Assembly (NCBI GenBank): GCA_023428245.1
Contig: JAEYYX010000068.1
Span: 1 to 64,000 of the forward strand
Length of the DNA stretch: 64,000 bases
Source of the DNA: Pseudomonadota bacterium
GTDB lineage: Bacteria > Myxococcota_A > Polyangia > Polyangiales > Polyangiaceae
Direction of reading: 5' to 3'
In this document: positions 40,930-48,965 of the stretch, one piece after another
Layout: every line of letters starts with the position of its first letter
How positions within the stretch are numbered: the stretch's first letter is position 1
Made by a program: the position numbers and the translations under genes
The notes under the pieces: generated by a model
Told to the model about the DNA's origin: nothing
Databases searched by the model: none
The model's input: the letters and a program-made list of their open reading frames with translations, nothing else

Positions 40930-42501
40930 CTATTGAGCCGCGAACACGAACGGCACGTTCACGGTGGTGGTTCCGCTCGAGGCCGGAAAGGTCCAGCTCG
41001 ACACGCGAGACTGAATACAACTGGCGAGCCCACGATAGCCCGAAGGGTCACCGCTCGTCGTCACGCTCTTCACAGCGCCCGACCCGAGCACAGTGATGGT
41101 CGCGGTCACGCGAGCGGAGCTCGGCGCGTTCTTGTCTCGCGCGTCGAGGGCGGGCTGCCAACAACTTCGTTTCACGGAGGTTCGATATCGTGAGACAGTG
41201 CTCTCAATCTGTGCGCTGTCGAGCGCCTGGCTTGAGGATGCGCCCAGGTTCGCCGATGGGCCAGTCTGGGGACCGGCGGAGGAAAGCCCGTCGAGGCCGG
41301 TCAGTCCCTTGAGCGGAGCCGTCGTCTTCGTAGGGCTCGTGTCAGTAGTCGACGTGGTAGGCTGCTTCGTCGCCCCAGCCGGTGTCTTTGCGTCGGCGAC
41401 CTTCGGCGCTTTCTCGGGGCTCTTTTCCGCTTCTACGCTCGGAGGTGGCGGCACGTTGTCGAGAGGCCGCGCGCCGTCCTTGACCTTCACCTCGACGACC
41501 TTCTCGACAATCTTGACCTCTTGGCCGCCAAAGAACACAAATCCCATCGCGATTCCGAACAGACCCGCTGCGACGACCGCGAAGATGATGTGGCTTTTCT
41601 TGGGAGGGCGAATGTGCGCGCGGGCCCAGATCGAATCGTGACGAGGAGCAGAGGCCGCGGCTGTGAGTCCTTGAGTAGGAGGGATACTCGGTGTGAACCC
41701 AGAGAGCGGGCTCGGTGCGATAGGCTCGCTCGACTCCTTGATCTGGACAGCACTTGCGCTCACGGCCGACGAGTCGAGGGCCGAAAGCGGCGCCGAGGCG
41801 GGCTCGGGGGTGACGAAGCCTGTCGGCACAGGAGCCTCAGGAACGAGCACCCGAGGGACGGAAGCGGGACGGATTGCCTCAAGCAGATCCGAAAGGTCAC
41901 TGATGCTCTCGATGGGAGCCCAGCCTGACATCCCGTCCTTCCAAGCGAGCGTCTCCCTGTTGATGCGCCCTTCTTGCATCCACTTCCTGAGCTCGAGGCG
42001 CGATACGGGCCCCTCCACCTTGCCGTCGATTCCGACATGCCAAGCCTCAGTTGGAATGCGCGACGCAACGCGACGCAAGGAAGGCGGCGCCGGCTCGTCC
42101 GTGTCGACCTCCCGGATCTGAACGGCGAGCGCGCCCGCTTCTGGAGCCACGGGACCCAGCGACGGGCCGGTAGATCGGGCCGCAATGGGAGTCGGTCGCG
42201 GCGGAAGCCCCCCGGTGCGCGCCGCACTCGACGGCGGAGGAAGAGAAGGTCCACGGGGCGGCGGGGGCATCGCCTGCGCCGAAGAGGCTCGCGATCGTGG
42301 CGCTGAAACGGGCGGCATGCTCATGCCCGGAGGCATAGAGACCGCCTTGCCACGGGAGGCACCGAGTGCGCGCCGAGCGCCGAGCGAGCTGATGAGCAGC
42401 GGCGTCTCGCACTTGCGACACCTCATCTTGACCGACTTGGAGGCGACTTTCTCGTCGGCAATCTGGTATTTGGCCTGACAGGCGGGACAGTCGAAATTCA
42501 T
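40930..42501 (-). CDS. GltJ/AgmX-like zinc-ribbon-GYF-transmembrane protein
   Basis: The 523-residue protein begins with an MJ0042-type zinc ribbon (Cys5, Cys8, Cys28, Cys31). A Pro-rich linker and a GYF_2 domain (about 153-208; WHVGIDGKVEGPVSRLELRK, WKDGMSGWAPI) follow, then a second linker, one membrane span near 304-325 and a periplasmic AgmX/PglI C-terminal domain (about 425-523; a cysteine in KRSCWQPAL and one in LASCIQSR, ending VNVPFVFAAQ). Myxococcus GltJ (AgmX), part of the Agl-Glt gliding complex, has the same order. The match is to domain architecture; a role in motility here is inferred. Confidence 0.82.
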   Translation of the reverse strand: MNFDCPACQAKYQIADEKVASKSVKMRCRKCETPLLISSLGARRALGASRGKAVSMPPGMSMPPVSAPRSRASSAQAMPPPPRGPSLPPPSSAARTGGLPPRPTPIAARSTGPSLGPVAPEAGALAVQIREVDTDEPAPPSLRRVASRIPTEAWHVGIDGKVEGPVSRLELRKWMQEGRINRETLAWKDGMSGWAPIESISDLSDLLEAIRPASVPRVLVPEAPVPTGFVTPEPASAPLSALDSSAVSASAVQIKESSEPIAPSPLSGFTPSIPPTQGLTAAASAPRHDSIWARAHIRPPKKSHIIFAVVAAGLFGIAMGFVFFGGQEVKIVEKVVEVKVKDGARPLDNVPPPPSVEAEKSPEKAPKVADAKTPAGATKQPTTSTTDTSPTKTTAPLKGLTGLDGLSSAGPQTGPSANLGASSSQALDSAQIESTVSRYRTSVKRSCWQPALDARDKNAPSSARVTATITVLGSGAVKSVTTSGDPSGYRGLASCIQSRVSSWTFPASSGTTTVNVPFVFAAQ

Positions 42502-42595
42502 CTCGATTCGGGCAAAGGGCGGGGCCGCGGCGGCCTGAGGACAGGAGCATATCCCCCGCAGGCCGCGAGAGAAATTCCAGATGTCAGGACGGCCT

Positions 42596-44107
42596 TCAGA
42601 GCAGGTTCATTAGCTGCGCTTTCACAGCAGCTCGAGTTTCATCGTCAGGCGCGACGACTGCCGCTTTGTGCCATGTTTCGGCTGCTTTGTTCTTGAACCC
42701 GGCCTTTTGATACAGAATCGCCAGATTTTTCAGGGCTGGGAAGTGCCGCGAGTTGATCTCGATGGCCTTTTCGAGCGCCGCAATCGCCTCGAAAACCTGC
42801 CCCATGCGACCGTAGAGCAGGCCTAGGTGCACGTGGAGACGGTACGCGAGGGGATCAATCTCAACCCCCTTGCGCAGCATGTTGGCGGCGTCTTCGTAGC
42901 GCCCTTCCTTGTAGGCCTGGACGCCCGAGTGCAGGAGCTGCTCGGCCTGCTGGTGCATGGCTTCAAGCTGTTCTGCTCGCTCTTTGTCGTCCTTCTTCCC
43001 GAGCAGCGCATTCTCAACGGCGGCGACGACGTCCTGAATCTTGAAGGGCTTCTCTATGAACGCCTCAACGCCGCAGCTCGCGCGCAAGTCCTCCGCGTAG
43101 TGCCAACCTCGGTACACAGCGCTCACCATGACGATCGGGATGTGCCCGTAGCGACGGCTGCCCTTGATCCGCCGTGCGATATCGAAGCCGTGAACCTCGG
43201 GGAGCATGGCGTCGAGCACAATCAGATCGGGCTTGTGTTCCTTGACCATGCGGAGCGCTAGATGGCCCGCGTCAGCTTGGAGCACTCGATAACCGCGGCC
43301 GCTCAAGAGCTTCTCGAGCATGCGACGAATGTCCGCCTCGTCGTCCACCAGCAGGATCGTGGCGGCTCCGGGAGGCGCTTTCGACGGCGGAGCCACGGGC
43401 AGATCCGTAACAATCGACAGCTCTGCGTTCAGGTCCCCGAAATCTTCATCAACGGGCTCGGCGACTTCGCTACGCCCCTCGGGGTTCGTGACGCTCGACG
43501 GCGCCACCCCCTCCCCGTCGTCGCCCGGCTGAGCGCCAGGCGGACCGGGGTCGGTGATCGCCGGCGTACCGGGCGGACGAGACAGCTCGACCTCAGTACG
43601 ATCGGCGCTCGGCTTGTCGATGCCGAGCTTCGCTAAGGTCTCTTCGGGGCAGTTCGGGCCGACGTAATAATCGTCGCCACGCGCCTTGCGCGAATAAGCT
43701 TCCTCTACCACAGCCCGGAGGGGCTTCTCGAGCGCGACGTAAGGATAGACGCGCTTGCCCGTGACGAACTCGAGCTCATCAATCACCTTCTTCTCACGGG
43801 GGTTCGCCATGGCGACGAAAAGTCGTTCGCCCTTCGAGAGAACGGGAAGAATCAAATGTCTCTCGGCGATCGCGCGCGGGAGCAGCTCAAGATCGGAAAG
43901 CTTGACGCACACCTGGTCAAGATCGATCCCGGGGATGCCGTGTTGCTCACTGAGCGCTTTCAGCGCAGCCAGGTGACTAATTTTTCCCTGCTCGGTCAGC
44001 CGTGAGGCGAGTCGGCCACCCGATTCGCTGAGCGCCTCCTCTAGCTCTTCAGACGTGAGAGCTTGTTGTTTGAGGAGGATTCGACCGAGCTGCTTCTTTT
44101 CCGTCAT
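42596..44107 (-). CDS. MshEN-response regulator receiver-TPR fusion protein
   Basis: From the ATG at 44107 (MTEKKQLGRILLK) the protein has 503 residues. Residues ~1-150 are a PilB/GspE N-terminal MshEN module (LGRILLKQQALTSEELEEAL, PLRAVVEEAY), a known c-di-GMP-binding fold. An acidic Pro-rich linker leads to a receiver domain at ~250-370 (ILLVDDEADIRR, phosphoacceptor Asp near 299 in VLDAMLPEVHG, Lys in IEKPF). Three or so TPR motifs complete it (~390-495). There is no ATPase or DNA-binding output, so it may be a scaffold joining c-di-GMP and phosphorelay signals. Confidence 0.85.
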   Translation of the reverse strand: MTEKKQLGRILLKQQALTSEELEEALSESGGRLASRLTEQGKISHLAALKALSEQHGIPGIDLDQVCVKLSDLELLPRAIAERHLILPVLSKGERLFVAMANPREKKVIDELEFVTGKRVYPYVALEKPLRAVVEEAYSRKARGDDYYVGPNCPEETLAKLGIDKPSADRTEVELSRPPGTPAITDPGPPGAQPGDDGEGVAPSSVTNPEGRSEVAEPVDEDFGDLNAELSIVTDLPVAPPSKAPPGAATILLVDDEADIRRMLEKLLSGRGYRVLQADAGHLALRMVKEHKPDLIVLDAMLPEVHGFDIARRIKGSRRYGHIPIVMVSAVYRGWHYAEDLRASCGVEAFIEKPFKIQDVVAAVENALLGKKDDKERAEQLEAMHQQAEQLLHSGVQAYKEGRYEDAANMLRKGVEIDPLAYRLHVHLGLLYGRMGQVFEAIAALEKAIEINSRHFPALKNLAILYQKAGFKNKAAETWHKAAVVAPDDETRAAVKAQLMNLL

Positions 44108-44194
44108 GGGACCCAAAGCTCACGCCCGCTCGGGCATTCCTCTCAGGAGCAGAGGGCCTTGGCCAAAGGCGGACATCTAAGCTTAGCGGAAGGA

Positions 44195-45295
44195 CTAGGT
44201 GGAGGGAAACCAGTCCTCGAAGTAGCGCTCGAATCGACCTTCGAGGATCGCCTGCCGAGCCCCCTCCAGGAGGCGCGCATAGAAGCGCAGATTGTGGATG
44301 GAGAGGAGCCGGAGGGCGAGGATTTCGCCCGCAATGTAGAGGTGCCGAAGGTAGGCTCGGGAGTAGCCCTCGGAGCAGGTAAGACAGTCGCACCCGAACT
44401 CGAGGACCTGGCGATCGAGACGATGCGCGGCATTTTTGATGTTGAGACGCCCGCCGCGGACGAAAATGTGGCCATTGCGCGCGTTGCGCGTCGGCATCAC
44501 GCAGTCAAAAAGGTCAACTCCAGCCCGCACCGCGATCAGGAGATCTTTGGGGGTGCCAACTCCCATGAGATAGCGGATCCGGCCAGGATCCACGCTCGGC
44601 ACGACCAGGGGAAGCACCCGGTGCATCTCCGCGGGATCCTCTCCCACGCTGAACCCACCGAGCGCGAGACCATCAAAGGGCATCGCTCCGAGGGTTTCCG
44701 CATGCCTCACGCGCAGATCGACGTGGATGCCCCCTTGGACGATCCCAAACACCGCTTGCTCCGGCCGGCGCGCCGACAGACAGCGCTCAGCCCACCGCGT
44801 CGTCCGCTCGACAGCCAGCGCAACTTCGCTCCGAGGCGCATCTCCCGGGGGACAGACGTCAAGCTGCATGGCAATGTCAGCGCCCAGTTGCCCTTGGACC
44901 TGCATGGCGCGCTCCGGTGAGAGCGCCATCCGCCGACCATCGATGTGCGACGAAAATTCGAAGCCGTTCTCCGAGACCTTCGTGCGCTCAGCGAGCGAGA
45001 AGGCCTGAAAACCTCCCGAGTCTGTGACCAGCGTACACGGCAAGCGAGAAAAGGCGTGCAGCCCCCCAAGGCTACAGACCTCGTCCGCTCCGGGCCTGAG
45101 CCATAGATGGTAGGTGTTCATGATCACAGCGCGCGCGCCGGTCGCAAGCACCTCATCCCGATCGAGCGCTTTCACCGCGGCCTGCGTCCCCACAGGCATG
45201 AACGCTGGCGTGAGCACCTCGCCGCTCCGAGTCTGGAGCACTCCAGCCCGAGCTGCTCCCGAGGTCTGAATCGTCCGAAAATGAACAGGACTCAC
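44195..45295 (-). CDS. tgt: tRNA-guanine transglycosylase (queuine tRNA-ribosyltransferase)
   Basis: Tgt exchanges guanine-34 for preQ1 in tRNAs with GUN anticodons. The 366-residue barrel has the catalytic Asp in LVTDSGGFQAFSL, the second Asp in DLFDCVMPTRNARNG and the zinc site CDCLTC with a downstream His. The GIVQGG and GGFSVGED segments are standard. It overlaps queA by four bases. Both adjacent genes are in queuosine synthesis, supporting function. Confidence 0.97.
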   Translation of the reverse strand: MSPVHFRTIQTSGAARAGVLQTRSGEVLTPAFMPVGTQAAVKALDRDEVLATGARAVIMNTYHLWLRPGADEVCSLGGLHAFSRLPCTLVTDSGGFQAFSLAERTKVSENGFEFSSHIDGRRMALSPERAMQVQGQLGADIAMQLDVCPPGDAPRSEVALAVERTTRWAERCLSARRPEQAVFGIVQGGIHVDLRVRHAETLGAMPFDGLALGGFSVGEDPAEMHRVLPLVVPSVDPGRIRYLMGVGTPKDLLIAVRAGVDLFDCVMPTRNARNGHIFVRGGRLNIKNAAHRLDRQVLEFGCDCLTCSEGYSRAYLRHLYIAGEILALRLLSIHNLRFYARLLEGARQAILEGRFERYFEDWFPST

Positions 45296-46338
45296 TCAGC
45301 CATCCTCCCTGGGATCCACATCGCGTCCCCGTACGAAAGAAACCGGAACCCTCGCGCCACCGCCCACTCATAGGCGCCGAGCACTCGCTCGCGCCCCGCC
45401 AACGCAGACACGAGCGCGAGGAGGGTACTCTTCGGCATGTGAAAGTTGGTCAACAGTGCGTCGACGACTCGAAACTGATATCCGGGCTGAATCAAGAGGC
45501 GAGTCGCGCGCTCCCCCGGAGCAATCTGCCCTTGATCATCAGCCAGGGACTCGAGCGCGCGCACGACAGTGGTCCCGATCGCCACCACGCGCCCGCCCTG
45601 CTCCCGCGTCCGCCTCACCGCCTCACTGACCTCGGGGGTCACGCGGATCCACTCCTCGTGCATCGCGTGATCGTCGAGATCGTCCGTCGAAACAGGCCGA
45701 AAGGTCCCTAGACCTACGTGCAACACAAGGCGGGAAACCTGAACGCCCTTCGACTCGATCTCGGAGAGAAGCTCGGGCGTCAAATGGAGACCGGCCGTCG
45801 GCGCCGCGGCAGAACCCACCTCTTTCGCAAACACAGTTTGGTAGCGCGAGCGATCCAGCTCCTCCGCCGCTCGCCGCATGTAAGGAGGCAGCGGCATCTG
45901 CCCATACACAGAGAGCGCTTGCTCAACGTCGCCAGACGAATGAAATAAGATCGTCCCTTGTTCGCCCTTTTTCTCAACAGTGAGTTCAAGTCCTGCTTCG
46001 GAGATGGTGAGCTTGTCCTCAGGGCGCAGCGGTCGATTGGCCCGAGCCAAGGCCTCCCACTTTCCCGGCGAGAGCTGTCGCAAGAACACGACCTCGACGC
46101 GCCCGCCTCCTTGGCTCCCGGAGCGGGGCCGCTCGCAAAACACCCGCGCAGCCCGAACCTTGGTCTCGTTCAAGACCACGAGATCGCCTGGCTCGAGAAA
46201 GCTCGCCAGGTCGCGCACTCGCGCCTCGCTCGGCTCGACGGGGCCCAACACGCATAGCCGCGCGCCGTCTCGCTCAGGTAAGGGATAAGGAGCGATCAGC
46301 TCCTCGGGGAGCGAGTAATCAAAAAGCTCGGTACGCAC
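45292..46338 (-). CDS. queA: S-adenosylmethionine:tRNA ribosyltransferase-isomerase QueA
   Basis: QueA transfers and isomerises the ribosyl part of SAM onto preQ1-34 of tRNA, making epoxyqueuosine. It has 348 residues, begins MRTELFDYSLPEELIAPYPL and carries AAPTAGLHLTPELL, VGLGTFRPV and FHMPKSTLLALVSAL family motifs. It overlaps tgt, and its start is next to the end of the NtrC-type gene. The rest of the queuosine pathway is not in the window. Confidence 0.97.
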   Translation of the reverse strand: MRTELFDYSLPEELIAPYPLPERDGARLCVLGPVEPSEARVRDLASFLEPGDLVVLNETKVRAARVFCERPRSGSQGGGRVEVVFLRQLSPGKWEALARANRPLRPEDKLTISEAGLELTVEKKGEQGTILFHSSGDVEQALSVYGQMPLPPYMRRAAEELDRSRYQTVFAKEVGSAAAPTAGLHLTPELLSEIESKGVQVSRLVLHVGLGTFRPVSTDDLDDHAMHEEWIRVTPEVSEAVRRTREQGGRVVAIGTTVVRALESLADDQGQIAPGERATRLLIQPGYQFRVVDALLTNFHMPKSTLLALVSALAGRERVLGAYEWAVARGFRFLSYGDAMWIPGRMAE

Positions 46339-46341
46339 GGC

Positions 46342-47733
46342 TCAGGATGGCTTCGGGTCGTAGACGACGCCGAGACGCGTCATCTTCCGCCAGAGGGTCG
46401 TGGGGCTGATCCCGAGCAGTTCGGCAGCCCGCTCTCGGCTGCCAGATGCGCTTTTGAGCGCGTCAAGGACCGCGCGGCGCTCCGCCTCATCGACGATACC
46501 CGCGAGGGTGCGCGGAGACGGCGCCTCGCGCAGCCCCTTCGACTCCGGCAAGATATCGTCGAGTGTGATCACGCCGCCGGCCGCGAGCGCAACAGCTTGC
46601 TCGACCATGTTCTCGAGCTCACGCACATTGCCCTGGAAGGAATAGGTCATGAGCCGATCGATGACATCGTCGGCCAAGCGCGCCTTGATCCCCATTTTCT
46701 GGCCGTACTTGTTCAGGAAGAACTCCACCAAAAGCGGAATGTCCTCCGGCCGCTCCCGAAGCGGCGGGAGCCGGAAGCGCGCCACGTTCAGGCGATAGTA
46801 AAGGTCTTCTCGGAACCGCTTTTCCTCGACTGCCTGCGCCAAATCGACGTTCGTCGCGGCAATGACACGCACATCGACCTGGATCGGGCGATTGTCGCCG
46901 ATGCGTCGGACCTCCCCCTCCTGGATCGCTCTGAGGAGCTTGGCCTGGAACGGCATGGTCGTCTCGGCGATCTCATCGAAGAAGAAGGTGCCTCCTTCGG
47001 CCTCCTCGAGCAGCCCCTTACGCGCCGTGCTAGCGCCGGTGAACGCGCCACGGGCATGCCCAAAAAGCTCGCTCTCGAGAAGTGTCTCGCTGATGGCTGC
47101 GCAGTTGATGGGGATAAAGGGCTTGTCGGCCCGGCGACTGCTTGCGTGAACAGCGCGCGCGATGAGCTCTTTACCGGTGCCGCTTTCGCCGGTGATGAGC
47201 ACCGTGACATCGGTCGGGGCAATACGGACCACCCGGCTCAGGAGGTTCCGCATCGCCAGCGATCGGCCGACGATGTTCTCGAATCCATAACGCTCGCGGA
47301 AGTCCTGAGCGAAGGCGTCCACCTGCCCGCGTAAACGCCGACTCTCGATGGCCTTTTGAACCTTGAGGAGCAGCTCCTGTTCGCTGAAAGGCTTCTGGAG
47401 ATAATCAAAGGCTCCCAGGCGCATCGCGTCGACCGCCGACTCGATGGTGCCATAGGCCGTCATCACAATCACTTCACTCCGAGGCTGCGCCTCCTTGACG
47501 GCCCGGAGCACAGCCATTCCGTCAGGTTCCCCGAGGCGCAAATCGGTCAGGACGACGTCGTAAGCTTCCTGAGCCCCGAGTTCGGAGCCGGAAGTGCCAT
47601 CGCTCGCCTCGTCGACCGTGTAACCAGCCCCCCGGAGCAATAGGGACAGAGTCGTCCGCATGTTGCGTTGATCGTCCACGACGAGGACACGCGCAGACCG
47701 GTCGCCGGCGGGGGAATTGGGCTCGAGCTTCAT
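46342..47733 (-). CDS. NtrC-family sigma-54-dependent response regulator
   Basis: From the ATG at 47733 the protein has 463 residues: receiver domain (about 15-130; LVVDDQRNMRTTL, phosphoacceptor Asp in VVLTDLRLGEPDG, LQKPF), an AAA+ sigma-54 activator domain (about 155-385; Walker A GESGTGKE, the sigma-54 contact loop GAFTGA, FFDEI Walker B) and a FIS-type helix-turn-helix (RAAELLGISPTTLWRKM). No histidine kinase gene is adjacent, so it is an orphan. It is 3 bp upstream of queA; cotranscription is likely. Confidence 0.95.
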   Translation of the reverse strand: MKLEPNSPAGDRSARVLVVDDQRNMRTTLSLLLRGAGYTVDEASDGTSGSELGAQEAYDVVLTDLRLGEPDGMAVLRAVKEAQPRSEVIVMTAYGTIESAVDAMRLGAFDYLQKPFSEQELLLKVQKAIESRRLRGQVDAFAQDFRERYGFENIVGRSLAMRNLLSRVVRIAPTDVTVLITGESGTGKELIARAVHASSRRADKPFIPINCAAISETLLESELFGHARGAFTGASTARKGLLEEAEGGTFFFDEIAETTMPFQAKLLRAIQEGEVRRIGDNRPIQVDVRVIAATNVDLAQAVEEKRFREDLYYRLNVARFRLPPLRERPEDIPLLVEFFLNKYGQKMGIKARLADDVIDRLMTYSFQGNVRELENMVEQAVALAAGGVITLDDILPESKGLREAPSPRTLAGIVDEAERRAVLDALKSASGSRERAAELLGISPTTLWRKMTRLGVVYDPKPS

Positions 47734-47868
47734 GATCGAATCGGGCTGGCTGGCGCGCCTCGTTGAGGTGCCCCAGAAGGAACACATAGAGCAGGCGCTC
47801 CTCCCGATCGAGGACCAAAATTCGGCTTTCCGAGGTGGGATTGGAATGCTAAGGGCGAAGTTCGGAAG

Positions 47869-48318
47869 ATGGCGGACACTTTACGAGCGCAGTTATCGGC
47901 GGGGGACAAGCGGGCGCGCGTCGTCGACGACGCCGTGAGCGTCCTCGAGGCGGAAATCCAGGACAAAGGTGGTCTCGGTGGTCTCGCCATCAAGGGAGCT
48001 TTCGCCATCTTGAGGGGGACGCGACCTGGCTTCGTTCGCCACGTTGTGGACAAGCTCTTCGATGATTTCTTAGACGCCTTCGAGGCTCCTTATGCCGACT
48101 CCATCGCCCAGGGGCTTCCCCCCGGCGGGCTTGTCGTGGCGCGCAAGGCCGAGGTAGCCAGTCGTCTCCTCCGGGCAGCGGACGATCGGGTCCGACAGGC
48201 CGACAACCTGGCCCTGCAAAAGACCTACGACAAGCTGCGACCCACGGCCCAGAAGCACGTCGAAGAGGCCGCGCCCCGGCTGGCTGCGCTGATCGACCGG
48301 CACGCAAGCGCTCATTGA
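47869..48318 (+). CDS. Conserved hypothetical alpha-helical protein
   Basis: I do not recognise a function. The 149-residue protein lacks a signal peptide or membrane span and is predicted to be mostly helical. It begins MADTLRAQLSAGDKRARVVDD and carries GGLAIKGAFAILRGTRPGFV and RAADDRVRQADNLALQKTYDKLR. The two helical blocks suggest a small bundle. It is divergent from the NtrC-type regulator gene and lies upstream of the small basic ORF and clpS. Confidence 0.7.
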   Translation: MADTLRAQLSAGDKRARVVDDAVSVLEAEIQDKGGLGGLAIKGAFAILRGTRPGFVRHVVDKLFDDFLDAFEAPYADSIAQGLPPGGLVVARKAEVASRLLRAADDRVRQADNLALQKTYDKLRPTAQKHVEEAAPRLAALIDRHASAH

Positions 48319-48364
48319 AATTTCCCTGGATCTTCAGAAGCGGATACGCTAGAGGCACCGGCCC

Positions 48365-48502
48365 ATGTCAAGCCCCCAAGACGCCCGAGCCCGCCATCGT
48401 CAGAAGAAGCGCCGCGCCAAGAAGAACGCGGAATGGCTGCTGAAGCGTGAGCGTGAGAACGCTGCCGACAGCGGTCCGAAGGCCGCCAAGACCACGACCT
48501 GA
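48365..48502 (+). CDS. Small basic ORF upstream of clpS
   Basis: A 45-codon frame starts at ATG 48365, preceded by AGAGG at a suitable distance. The product, MSSPQDARARHRQKKRRAKK at the N terminus, is very rich in Lys, Arg, Ala and Glu and has no cysteine. The composition resembles small ribosome- or nucleic-acid-associated proteins. I recognise no family. It ends at TGA 48500-48502, 59 bp before clpS. Confidence 0.55.
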   Translation: MSSPQDARARHRQKKRRAKKNAEWLLKRERENAADSGPKAAKTTT

Positions 48503-48561
48503 GCAAATTCGAGCGCCAGCCTCTCGACAGGCTGGCTCGCCCGCCCCAGGATGAATTCGGC

Positions 48562-48894
48562 GTGGCGAATTCGGATGCTCCTGATCGCGAAAGCGAAATA
48601 TCGGTCCGAGAGAAGAACGAGACGGCTCGGCCGCGACGTTTTTCTGTTGTCTTCCATAACGATGACTACACGACGCGTGAATTCGTCGTGGCCGTTCTGG
48701 TCGACCTCTTCAACAAGACCCCGACCGAAGCGACCCAGATCATGCTCCAGGTTCATTACCGTGGGAGCGGTGTCGCGGGCGTCTACAGCCGTGACGTAGC
48801 GGAGACCAAGGTCGAGAGGGTCACCGAAAGGGCCCGCGAGGCCGGTCACCCGCTCAAAGTGACAGCCGAGCCGGAAGGGTTCGGACCCAAGTAA
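48562..48894 (+). CDS. clpS: ClpS adaptor for ClpA
   Basis: ClpS delivers N-end-rule substrates to the ClpAP protease. The 110-residue protein starts at a GTG (48562). Its core matches the family: RRFSVVFHNDDYTTREFVV with the substrate-pocket NDD, then the MLQVHYRGSGVAGVY helix, where the family usually has MxxxHxxG. The extended N-terminal ~25 residues are typical of the flexible tail. clpA follows 71 bp downstream, which secures the assignment. Confidence 0.96.
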   Translation: MANSDAPDRESEISVREKNETARPRRFSVVFHNDDYTTREFVVAVLVDLFNKTPTEATQIMLQVHYRGSGVAGVYSRDVAETKVERVTERAREAGHPLKVTAEPEGFGPK

Positions 48895-48965
48895 TGTTAT
48901 GAATGGTAAGGGTCGGCCGGGCTCCTCTGCCATGTCGCCCCCCCTTCCCCACGAGACAGGTCGAC

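Noticed and set aside
47734..47868. A TGGCGCG...TTGAG string upstream of the NtrC-type gene resembling a sigma-54 promoter.
   Set aside because: The GG and GC-like dinucleotides are not 10 bp apart and the -12 element reads GA.
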